From Maylandia zebra (lineage: Eukaryota; Chordata; Actinopteri; Cichliformes; Cichlidae): a DNA stretch of 64,000 nucleotides. The notes below the pieces were generated by a model. It searched no databases. It worked only from the letters and a program-made list of their open reading frames with translations, and was not told where the DNA came from. Positions within the stretch are counted from its first letter, which is position 1. Each line of letters opens with the position of its first letter. The stretch covers positions 481,376-545,375 of the forward strand of contig NC_135188.1 in NCBI RefSeq assembly GCF_041146795.1. The letters are read 5' to 3'. Made by a program: the position numbers and the translations under genes. This document shows, in pieces, positions 46,892 to 56,461 of the stretch.

Positions 46892-49311
46892 ATTCTCATT
46901 CTTTTTTTCTTTTCTTTTTTTTTTCTTTTTTGTGTCCCGTTTGGATCTTTAGCCATCAGAATTGTTGTCTTAAGGCCAAGAAAGATGCCAAGCGGATTTA
47001 TTTTACCAAGTGGATCATCATGGTCTTGCCATATTGGTCCATTTGATTGACCTTTATTATAATTATGAATTTATTTAATTTTCGGTTGCTACAAACGGGA
47101 CAGACATGACTGGGGGATAGGACCGGGAGAAAGAATGAAAGAAAGAGAGGGAGAGAAAGAAAACCAAAGGGGAGAAGAGAGGGTGAGAAGGGGGGGAAGA
47201 AAGAAAAAAAACAAAATAAACAAAAAAACAAACAAACAAAGCACCTGGGTCACCTGTATGGAGAAAAAAAACAGAAGAGAAAGCAAACAGCAAAGAGCAA
47301 CATAATAAAAAAAAAAACAGCATCATCACAATAAACTAGCTAGCAGTAGATATCAGTAGATACTAAATAACAAACGATATTGTTCAGCACGCAAGATAGA
47401 CAGCGCACAATGTGCTTTGAGGCAGCAGCCAAGAAAGCTGTAGTCCGCGTCTGTGAATACCCGTGTGTACACCTGTGTGCATACCTGTGTGGATCAGCAT
47501 GCTTGTATTCCAAAGGTTTCTCCATGTAACGATCTGCTAGGGAGTGTGGGGAGCCACAGCCCCGTCCTCCAGGGTATGAAGCAGGTATGGAGGAGAGCAA
47601 AACTCCAGACATCCAGAGGCCCCCAGAACACAAGAGACCATGGAAGACCAACAGAGGGGCAGCCGCGCCACTGTCCCAGCAAGAGCTGAGGAGAGTCCCA
47701 GATGAGGGTTCACCCAGCAGCCGCGGAGCAGAAGCCAGGGGGAGTTGCAGTGACGTGCCCGTGAGCTCCGCCGGCAGCCAGCTGTGCCTGAGTGACCGAG
47801 CCCCAGGCCGAGAGGCCGGGGGCACCCCACCTCCGAAGTGGCCCGAGCGAGCCCAAGGCTCCAGGCCCCGATAAGCGGCCGCCAAGGAGTGAGCCGGTGT
47901 GTACCTGGACGCCCACCCCCAGACACAAAGAACCACCAACGCACCGATACCTGAGGGAGTCCGCCACTGGCAGGGGAAGTGGTGGTGGGTGGAGATAGGC
48001 CTCCAAACCTTGGAGGGCCTGAGATGTCCCCAGAGAGGTGGCGTCTGATACCCAACCTGACATATAGACACAGACATACAGGCACACACAGACACAACCA
48101 TCCATTCCCCCCCTCATACTCTCATATGCACTTACTCCACACTGAACCAACGTGGAGACAGACATAAAGAGACGCTGTACACACGATCACACTCCCCAAG
48201 CGTACTCTACGAACCGGGTCTAGGTACCCTTGCCCCTGGAGGGGGGAACTGCACCCAGACCCAGGTGGTGTTACCCTTTTCCCTGCGGTGGGGAGAGGCA
48301 GACCGCCCCGACTCCGTAGCAGCAGGGAGGCCCCACACTCCAGACCGCAGTCGGACGGTCAACTCCTCCTAGCCCTCCCGCTCCAGCAGGCCGCAGAGAA
48401 CGGGGGTGGGAGAAGACTCCAAACCTCCCTCCACCCGCTCATTGTAGTGTTGATGCATGTGTGTTCTAAGGTGCAATTAAAACCCAGGAGGGCATGGAGC
48501 TACCTGCCAAGGAGCAGCAGGTAAGCGCATAGTCCCTCCTGATAGCCCTCAATGTCTAAGTGTATTTAAAATTGAGAGGTGGGCAACGACGCCAGGGGTG
48601 AGATGTACACCCTGATGGTAATTTGGACTCCGTGTATCGTGCCCACCCCCAAGATCCTATATGTATGTGTAATGAGAGTGTGAGTAATGTGAATGTCTAA
48701 GTTGTGGGATAAAATTGAGGCAGAGGCAGCCAGAAGGGGACGGGGGGGTAGCCTCCTCTGCACCCTGGTGACATACCCCTACTTCAAGGCCCTGCATGTG
48801 TGGGTGGTTGTGGTGGAGCGGGAAGAGGGAGGCAGCTGGAGATGGGGAGGGAAGGAAGGGAGGGGCAGGTGACCCCTCCCTGGGGCCAGCTCCCCCGCTG
48901 ACCCCAGTAGGCACTCCCACACTCCGCGACCCGCCAGGGAAAGGGGGCCCAGGCCCATCCAGACCGGGGCCCAGTGCAGCAGCGCCTCCCGGCCCCACAG
49001 AGCCCGGGACAGTCCACCCAACCCCACCACAGAGAAAACTGCACCCACCCCACCATCCACTCATCTTCCAGACTACATAAGACAATAAACGCCCAGGCTG
49101 AGATCTTCCTCCACCTCTCCTGTATCTCCCCCTCCTGCAGAGAGAGTTCCTGAAGAGAGGAAAGCTCCTGCAAGATGTGACCATCTCCCCCACCAGTTGA
49201 AGAGCCCCCCAGGTGGCTCGACGCACCGGCCCACAACCCCGGCAACACACCAACCAGGACCCAAGCCCCCGAGGCCCGGCCCGGGCCCCAGCCCAGAGAT
49301 TCTCATTCTTT
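46892..49311 (-). mobile_element. Retroposed 2.4-kb repeat, long copy, with 13-bp TSD
   Basis: The direct repeat ATTCTCATTCTTT lies at 46892-46904 and 49299-49311. The enclosed element, read on the minus strand, starts with GC-rich sequence (CTCTGGGCTGGGGCCCGGGC) and ends in a poly(A) tail (T-rich 46905-46935 on the plus strand). Both features are the signature of LINE-machinery retroposition. Open frames exist on both strands (for example minus 47340-48101) but show no recognised domain, and the copies differ by indels, so I call no gene. Related copies are at 50906-52590, 63796-64000 and 17282-17545. Confidence 0.8.
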
Positions 49312-49930
49312 AGTTTGACAACAGTAACAGAAAAATAAGAACTTGAGAACAAACTTATTTTGGATTCGGCTTTGAATGTGGTTAAGAACCACTCAGAATA
49401 TAGAAACGTGGGCTACCTAGCATTAGATGGAAATGGTGATGGAAATGGTGCCTCTTCGAGGCAGTCCGAAAGTCTTTTTACATGGCCTCTCCGAACTCCT
49501 CCCACACCCAAGTTTTTGCAAAGAAAAAAAGAAGAAAAAAAGAAAGAAAAGCAAGAAAAAAAAGAAAAGCAAGAAAAAAAAAGCATTAGATGGTCACATG
49601 GTTAAAAAGCAAGGGAAAATGGCATTAGCTTTAGCAGCTAATGCTTATAAGAGCTGTCCCACAGTAATATTATCCCCGAGAACACTTCAAATAAAGCCTA
49701 CACTTAAACTGAGAGTGATTTGTGTTGGACAAAATATGCTTTGCTGCTAATCATCCACAGCAGTACAATTTGCATAGTGTTCCAAGCTTTCTGTTAGCTA
49801 GCAGTGAGGGGGTGGGACTATGGTCTGTCAGAGAGAGATGGATTAAAACCAATTAGATGATGATAATCAAATAACTCAGCTCCTTAACTGGCATTGGCTG
49901 CACCTATGTCAGAGGAGCTATTTAGGTACC
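49312..49930. other. Mixed repeat scraps
   Basis: 49470-49520 (AAGTCTTTTTACATGGCCTC) matches the Rex3/RTE sequence near 38030 (AAAGTCTTTTTCCATGGCCT) and is followed by an A-rich run (49520-49580). The remainder is unrecognised. Confidence 0.5.
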
Positions 49931-50900
49931 ATGGTTACATGAGCTCATAAACCAGAGCTATTGAATGTTTTGAACGCTACCCCAACAGAGGTCTATTATC
50001 TTGTTAATAATTTCACCTCCTCACTACGTACGACTCTGGAGACTGTAGCTCCTGTGAAAACTAAGGCCTCAAATCAGAAGTACCTGACTCCGTGGTATAA
50101 TTCTCAAACACGTACCCTAAAGCAGATGACTCGTAATCTGGAGAGGAAATGGCGTGTCACAAATCTAGAGGATCATCATTTAGCCTGGAGAAATAGTTTG
50201 CTGCTTTATAAGAAAGCCCTCCGCAAAGCCAGAACATCTTAATATTCATCACTGATTGAAGTAAATAAAAACAACCCCAGGTTTCTCTTCAGCACTGTAG
50301 CCAGGCTGACAAAAAGTCAGAGCTCTTTCGAGCCAACCATCCCTTTAACGTTAACTAGTAATGACTTCATGAACTTCTTCACAAATAAAATTTTTATCAT
50401 TAGAGAAAAAATTACCAATAATCATCCCACAGATGTAATATTATCTACAGCTACTCTTAGTACCATTGATGTTAAATTAGACTCTTTTTCTCCAATTGAT
50501 CTTTCTGAGTTAACTTCAATAATTACTTCCTCCAAACCATCAACCTGTCTTTTAGACCCCATTCCTACAAAACTGCTCAAAGAAGTCCTGCCATTAATTA
50601 ATTCTTTGATCTTAAATATGATCAACCTATCTCTAATAATCGGCTATGTACCACAGGCCTTCAAGCTGGCTGTAGTTAAACCTTTACTCAAAAAGCCATC
50701 TCTAGACCCAGCAGTCTTAGCTAATTATAGGCCAATCTCCAACCTTCCTTTCATATCAAAAATCCTTGAAAGAGTAGTTGTCAAACAGCTAACAGATCAT
50801 CTGCAGAGGAATGGTTTATTTGAAGAGTTTCAGTCAGGTTTCAGAGCTCAGCACAGCACAGAAACAGCTTTAGTGAAGGTTACAAATGATCTTCTTATGG

Positions 50901-50905
<5 letters not shown>
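49930..50905 (+). pseudogene. Rex1-type LINE, linker and RT N-terminal part
   Basis: Translation gives APVKTKASNQKYLTPWYN, then STCLLDPIPTKLLKEVLP, VVKPLLKKPSLDPAVLANYR, PISNLPFISKILERVVVKQL and FQSGFRAQHSTETALVKV, the N-terminal half of a Rex1-type RT. A TAA at 50240-50242 replaces a Tyr codon. The RT is cut before its catalytic FADD motif by the retroposed repeat at 50906. Confidence 0.85.
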
Positions 50906-50937
<32 letters not shown>

Positions 50938-52590
50938 CTGTCCCATTTGGTTCTTTAGCCATCAGAATTGTTGTCTGAAGACCAACAAGGATACCCAATG
51001 GATTTACTTTGCCAAATGGATCTTCGTGGCATTGCCGTATTGGTCCATTTGGTCGATCTTTGTTTTTATTATTTATTATATTTTATTTTCAGATGTTACA
51101 GACGGGACAGACATCAGTGAGGGATAGGAAAGGGAGAAAGAAAGAGGAAGGAAAGGAAAAACAGAAGGGGAGAGGGACAGTGAGAAAGGGGGGGAGAAAA
51201 AAAATAAAAATCTCCTGGATCACCTGTTGAGAGAAGAATAGAAGACAAAAAAAACAAAGCAACATACTAAACACAACACCATCGCATTAATCTAGCTAAG
51301 TGTAAACAGCAGTATATACTAAATATTCAATGTTGTTGTGCAGCACGCAGGACAGATGTGCTTCGAAGTAGTAGCCAAGAAAGGTGTAATTTAAGTCTAC
51401 GAGCAGTGAACACCCGTGTGCATACCTGTGTGGATCAGCGCGCTTGTATTCCAAAGGTTTCTCCATGTAACGATCTGCTAGGGAGTGTGGGGGGGGCCAC
51501 AGCCCCGTCCTCCAGGGTATGAAGCAGGTATGGAGGAGATCAAAACTCCAGACATCCAGAGGCCCCCAGAACACAAGAGATCATGGAAAACCAACAGAGG
51601 GGCAGCCGCGCCACTGTCCCAGCAAGAGCTGAGGAGAGTCCCAGATGAGGGTTCACTCAGCAGCCGCGGAGCAGAAGCCAGGGGGAGTTGCAGTGACGCG
51701 CCCGTGAGCTCCGCCGGCAGCCAGCTGTGCCTGAGTGACCGAGCCCCAGGCCGAGAGGCCGGGGGCACCCCACCTCCGAAGTGGTCCGAGCGAGCCCCAG
51801 GTTCCAGGCCCCGATAAGCGGCCGCCAAGGAGTGAGCCGGTGTGTACCTGGACGCCCACCCCCAGACACAAAGAACCACCAACGCACCGACACCTGAGGG
51901 AGTCCGCCACCGGCAGGGGAAGTGGTGGTGGGTGGAGATAGGCCTCCAAACCTTGGAGGGCCTGAGATGTCCCCAGAGAGGTGGCGTCTGATACCCAACC
52001 TGACATATAGACACAGACATACAGGCACACACAGACACAACCATCCATTCCCCCCCTCATGCTCTCATATGCACTTACTCCACACTGAACCAACGTGGAG
52101 ACAGACATAAAGAGACGCTGTACACACGATCACACTCCCCAAGCGTACTCTACGAACCGGGTCTAGGTACCCTTGCCCCTGGAGGGGGGAACTGCACCCA
52201 GACCCAGGTGGTGTTACCCTTTTCCCTGCGGTGGGGAGAGGCAGACCGCCCCGACTCCGTAGCAGCAGGGAGGCCCCACACTCCAGACCGCAGTCGGACG
52301 GTCAACTCCTCCTAGCCCTCCCGCTCCAGCAGGCCGCAGAGAATGGGGGTGGGAGAAGACTCCAAACCTCCCTCCACCCGCTCATTGTAGTGTTGATGCA
52401 TGTGTGTTCTAAGGTGCAATTAAAACCCAGGAGGGCATGGAGCTACCTGCCAGAGAGCAGCAGGTAAGCGCATAGTCCCTCCTGATAGCCCTCAATGTCT
52501 AAGTGTATTTAAAATTGAGAGGTGGGCAACGACGCCAGGGGTGAGGTGTACACCCTGATGGTAATATGGACTCCGTGATTGTGCCCACCC
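50906..52590 (-). mobile_element. Retroposed repeat, second copy (5'-truncated)
   Basis: Starts with a T run of about 27 bases (poly(A) on the minus strand) followed by GCCTGTCCCATTTGGTTCTT and tracks 46905-48650 closely, with small indels, up to GTGCCCACCCC. The 5' part present in the longer copy (48650-49298) is missing, as expected for incomplete reverse transcription. It has landed inside the Rex1-type LINE. Confidence 0.85.
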
Positions 52591-52693
52591 CTTTTAGACC
52601 CCATTCCTACAAAACTGCTCAAAGAAGTCCTGCCATTAATTAATTCTTTGATCTTAAATATGATCAACCTATCTCTAATAATCGGCTATGTAC
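52591..52693 (+). repeat. 103-bp exact copy of upstream LINE sequence
   Basis: 52591-52693 is identical, base for base by eye, to 50549-50651 in the interrupted Rex1-type LINE (CTTTTAGACCCCATTCCTAC to CGGCTATGTAC). The LINE does not resume at its break point after the inserted repeat; this displaced segment is found instead. Confidence 0.9.
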
Positions 52694-52730
52694 TCAAACA
52701 AGCTTTCACAGCAATAGGTGTGGCATGTAC

Positions 52731-52881
52731 AGAACTCAAATAACATCTCCTTAAAAGGAGAGACCATTAGCTTATCTGTTGAAACAGGAGGTAGCTTGGT
52801 ATATATAGAACTCAATAACATCTCCTTAAAAGGAGAGACTGTTAGCTTATCTGTTGAAACAGGTGGTAGCTTTTTGGCTGT
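52731..52881. repeat. Two tandem copies of a 75-bp unit with a palindrome
   Basis: 52731-52805 and 52807-52881 are about 95% alike. Each contains the near-perfect palindrome CTCCTTAAAAGGAG, followed by TTAGCTTATCTGTTGAAACA. The palindrome could form a short hairpin or be a protein-binding site; no function can be assigned. Confidence 0.8.
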
Positions 52882-53696
52882 CACAGCACATTTTTTCTGC
52901 ACACAAATGTCTCACTCCCTTTTCCTGCAATTGTCCAATTCACAAGCTCTTCTTCCTTTAAATGAAGCTACAAATAAACATAACACAAAACTCAAAATCT
53001 TTCAACAACAGTGAAACAATCACAGCTGATTGTGTGATGATGTAAACTGTCACTGTTACATTCAGTGTGTGTGACATAATGTTAGTGCAGGGCTGATAAC
53101 AGCCTGGTTCTGTTAGAAACACATGAACGTGTCCATAGATCAGTGTGTGTTTAACATGAGAGCTTCAGCCCTGCTGATGTGTTAAATAAAGACATGCAGG
53201 AAAACTGATGAGACTCTGAAATAACTCTTTATATTTATAATGTAACTCTGCATCAAAAGAACAAGAAAGGATCCCAGACAGGTTTATGTGAGCAAAGACG
53301 ATTCTGACGTTTCTGTGTTTCTAACAGTTTGACATTATTAGTAAATAGACTGCAGTGAACAGGATTTATAAAGAGCTTATATATAAAGATATGACAGCTG
53401 TTTGACAAGTTTATCACTCTGTGTTTTGACCTGATCAGTCCAGCTGTTTACTTGAAATATGTTCATTTACCTAGTCTGTTATATTTATGTTCTTGTCTCT
53501 GTTGAAAAACACATTTTAATGTCCCTCAGATTTTTCGCCCAGATGAATAAATATAAAAATGACACAAACTGACTGCAGCTACTTTTTGTCCTTTCTGTCA
53601 AAAACCTTCATCTGACTCATGAGAGACACGTATCAGCTGTTTGTGACAGATCAGAGGCCAACAAGTCATTTATAACACTTTCAATCATTGTTTAGC
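52882..53696. other. No gene recognised
   Basis: A/T-rich sequence of ordinary complexity with no long open frame, repeat or RNA gene that I can support. Confidence 0.5.
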
Positions 53697-54061
53697 ACAA
53701 ATTCAAATTCAAATTTCAAATGTTTTATTTGTCACGTACACAGTCATACACAGTACGATATGCAGTGACATGCTTAGACAACTGCTCGTGACCTAAAGAA
53801 AAAAAAGGAAAGGGCTATGAATAAGATAGGAAATAAATATGAAAAATTAAAGTGTAAATTTAACTAGGAAGGAATAAAATATAAAAAATTAAGGTTAAAA
53901 CTGAAATAACTGTACAACACAAATTAGAATGAAGGGTAAATTTAACTGGGAAAGAATAAGATAAAATATATAAATTAAAGTTGAAAATAAAATAACTGTA
54001 CAACAAAATACACAATACACAGTATAGAACTATATAAGAATGTATGAAGAAATATAAATAA

Positions 54062-54096
<35 letters not shown>

Positions 54097-55863
54097 ATAA
54101 CAGCAGCTGTACAAGTATTAACTGGAAATGAAGAATATAGTGACCAGTGTTGTGCAATCCACATTATGTCTTGTGCAGTGCAAATATGCTTAAAGTGATT
54201 TAAGTGATAACAATGTCCAGAATGTCCAGTGTGTGTGTAAGAACTATATGTGTGGGTCAGTACTGTGTGGGGGTGTGATTGAGAGACCGTATCGCCTGCG
54301 GGAAGAAGCTCCTTCTCAGTCTCTCTGTGTTGGTCTTCAGGGAGCGGAATCGCTTTCCTGACCTCAACAGAGAGAACAGTCCGTTGTTGGGATGGCTGAG
54401 GTCCTTCACGATCTTCCTGGCCTTGGTCCAGCACCGCCTGCTGTAGATTGAGTGCAGGTCAGGGAGCTCGGAGCGGATGGTGTGCTCAGCTGACCGCACA
54501 TCCCTCTGTAGAGCTCGTCTGTCCTGCATGGTGCTGTTCCCGAACCAGGTTAAGATGTTTCCCGTCAGGATGCTCTCTATGGTGCACGAGTAAAAGTTCC
54601 TGAGCACCTTGGAGGGCAGTTGGAAGTCTCTCAAGTGTCTGAGGTGGTAGAGACGCTGACGGGCCTTTTTCACCACGGAGTTGATGTGACAGGACCATGA
54701 CAGGTCCTGCGTGATGTGAACTCCGAGGTATTTGAAGCTGTCCACTCTCTCCACTGGGCACTCGTTGATGGCAGGGGTCTGGTAGTTCCTCTCCTGCTTA
54801 GTGCTGAAGTCCACTATCAGCTCCTTTGTCTTACTGACGTTTAGAAGGAGGTTGTTCCTCTGGCACCAGTTCTCCAGATTCCTAATCTCCTTCAGGTAGG
54901 CCGTCTCGTTGTTATCAGAGATCAGGCCTACCACGACGGTGTCGTCAGCAAACTTGATGATGGTGGTGGAGCTGGTAGTGGCCACGCAGTCATATGTGTA
55001 CAGAGAGTACAGCAGGGGGCTCAGAACACACCCCTGGGGGGCTCCAGTGCTGAGAGTGGTGGAGGCTGAGACATGTCCGCCCATCCTTACTGCCTGTGGT
55101 CTGCCAGTTAGGAAGTTGGAGATCCACTGACACATAGATGAGCTGAGTCCCAGATGCTCCAGCTTGGTGGTGAGTGTGGAGGGAATTATGGTATTAAATG
55201 CAGAGCTGTAGTCTATGAAGAGCATTTTAACATAATTCCCCCTTCTAGTGTCCAAGTGAGTGAGTGATGTGTGGAGGAGATGAGAGATGGCATCGTCTGT
55301 GGAACGATTTGGACGGTAAGCAAACTGTAGTGGGTCCAGTGTGTCTGGTAGTGAAGAAATGATGAAGTCTCTGACCAGGCGTTCAAAGCACTTCATCACT
55401 ACTGAGGTGAGGGCTACAGGGCGATAGTCATTGAGAGAAGCAGGGTGGGGTTTCTTCGGGACAGGAACAATGATGGACTCTTTGAAGCATGTGGGGATCA
55501 CCGACTGAGATAAAGAGATGTTGAATATCTCAGCGAACACAGGAGCTAGCTGGTATGCGAAGTCTCTGAGGATACGACCTGGGATCCCGTCTGGTCCTGC
55601 TGCTTTCCTGGTGTTCACTCTCTTGAAGGCTCTCCTTACTTCATGCTCGGAGATGACGAGCACGTTTCCGGTGCTGGCAGTATCTTCCTGTCTGCAGCCG
55701 TTAGCGCCGCTAACACTAGCATTGTTGGAGTCCTTAGCTGCAGCCTCGCAGCGAGTATAGAAAGTGTTCAGCTCGTCTGCCAGAGTCACGGCCGAGTTCG
55801 TCATACCGGTCGTTGGTGCTTTATAGTCCGTTATTGTCCTTAGTCCCCGCCACAGGCTCCTAT
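53697..55863 (-). mobile_element. L2-type LINE, 5'-truncated (minus strand)
   Basis: The 3' tail is at 53697-53720 (AAATTC repeats, the complement of GAATTT). The body matches the LINE at 33.2-36.5 kb. The homology stops at 55863 at the codons for SLWRGLRTITD, directly against the LTR beginning at 55864, so the upstream part was lost or displaced by that LTR element. A short (AC)n lies at 54075-54096 in its 3' UTR. Confidence 0.85.
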
Positions 55864-55909
55864 TGTCATGGTTCGCTGTGTGGCAGGCAGGATGAGGACC
55901 CAATCGCAA
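54257..55909 (-). CDS. L2-type LINE reverse transcriptase, open frame (550 aa)
   Basis: An uninterrupted minus-strand frame covering the whole RT: KAAGPDGIPGRILRDF, NDYRPVALTSVVMKCFERLV, FIDYSSAFNTIIPS, GAPQGCVLSPLLYSLYTYD, catalytic FADD (54941-54952 region) and the C-terminal RSGKRFRSLKTN. The first 15 codons lie in the neighbouring LTR and are not LINE-derived. The endonuclease domain is absent, so it cannot be an autonomous element. The RT frame is better preserved than in the plus-strand copy, which suggests a younger insertion. Confidence 0.8.
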   Translation of the reverse strand: MRLGPHPACHTANHDNRSLWRGLRTITDYKAPTTGMTNSAVTLADELNTFYTRCEAAAKDSNNASVSGANGCRQEDTASTGNVLVISEHEVRRAFKRVNTRKAAGPDGIPGRILRDFAYQLAPVFAEIFNISLSQSVIPTCFKESIIVPVPKKPHPASLNDYRPVALTSVVMKCFERLVRDFIISSLPDTLDPLQFAYRPNRSTDDAISHLLHTSLTHLDTRRGNYVKMLFIDYSSAFNTIIPSTLTTKLEHLGLSSSMCQWISNFLTGRPQAVRMGGHVSASTTLSTGAPQGCVLSPLLYSLYTYDCVATTSSTTIIKFADDTVVVGLISDNNETAYLKEIRNLENWCQRNNLLLNVSKTKELIVDFSTKQERNYQTPAINECPVERVDSFKYLGVHITQDLSWSCHINSVVKKARQRLYHLRHLRDFQLPSKVLRNFYSCTIESILTGNILTWFGNSTMQDRRALQRDVRSAEHTIRSELPDLHSIYSRRCWTKARKIVKDLSHPNNGLFSLLRSGKRFRSLKTNTERLRRSFFPQAIRSLNHTPTQY

Positions 55910-56443
55910 AACTCACACACACGGGGATGAACTCAAAAAACACAGCTTTATTGCTGGCCACGAGAAACAATACAAAACTAAACTGGGAAAAACTAACATA
56001 AAGCTCACCAAGGAACACAGGGGAATCACACACAACATGAGGGAGAACGCGACGCCGAACAGAGGGAGACTCAGACAGAAATACACAGAGGGTAAACGAG
56101 GAAAGTGGGCACACACGGGGAACACAGGTGACACTGATAATCATAACGAGACAGGGCGGGGTGAACTGAACATGACATGTACAGGCACAGAGGTTCAGAC
56201 AGGAGGAGAGAGAGCACGGGGAAACACAGACATAATGGGCAGGGGAAACATGGGATAAAACATAAGGAGAGACGAGGGCTCACAGATACACAGAGGGGCA
56301 CACAGGGGGTAAAAGCCATGAAGGGAAAACACTTAGGGAACAACACAACAGGGCAACTCAGAAAACATGGCCTAAATAAGGAACGAAATACAAAAATACA
56401 AGGAACTAAGAATACTGGGCCCACATGGCCCAGGACCATGACA
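55864..56443 (-). repeat. 3' LTR of the second gag-like element (580 bp)
   Basis: On the minus strand it begins TGTCATGGTCCTGGGCC and ends CGAACCATGACA. AATAAA on the minus strand is TTTATT at 55947-55952. It follows the gag-like frame and a G run in minus orientation, as a 3' LTR should. Only the first 15 bp and the general CT-rich layout match the LTR at 41375, so the two elements are diverged subfamilies. Confidence 0.75.
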
Positions 56444-56446
56444 TCA

Positions 56447-56461
56447 CCCCCCCCCCCCCCC
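56447..56461 (-). other. Polypurine tract (G run) before the 3' LTR
   Basis: A run of about 14 C on the plus strand, read as G on the minus strand, lies between the gag-like frame and the LTR start. LTR elements use a purine run at this place to prime plus-strand DNA. A pure G run is unusual, and could also have expanded by slippage. Confidence 0.6.

Noticed and set aside
47340..48165. Minus-strand frames of 150-250 codons in the retroposed repeat (also at 51296-52108)
   Set aside because: No domain, different frames open in the two copies, and several overlapping alternatives; they look like non-coding repeat sequence.
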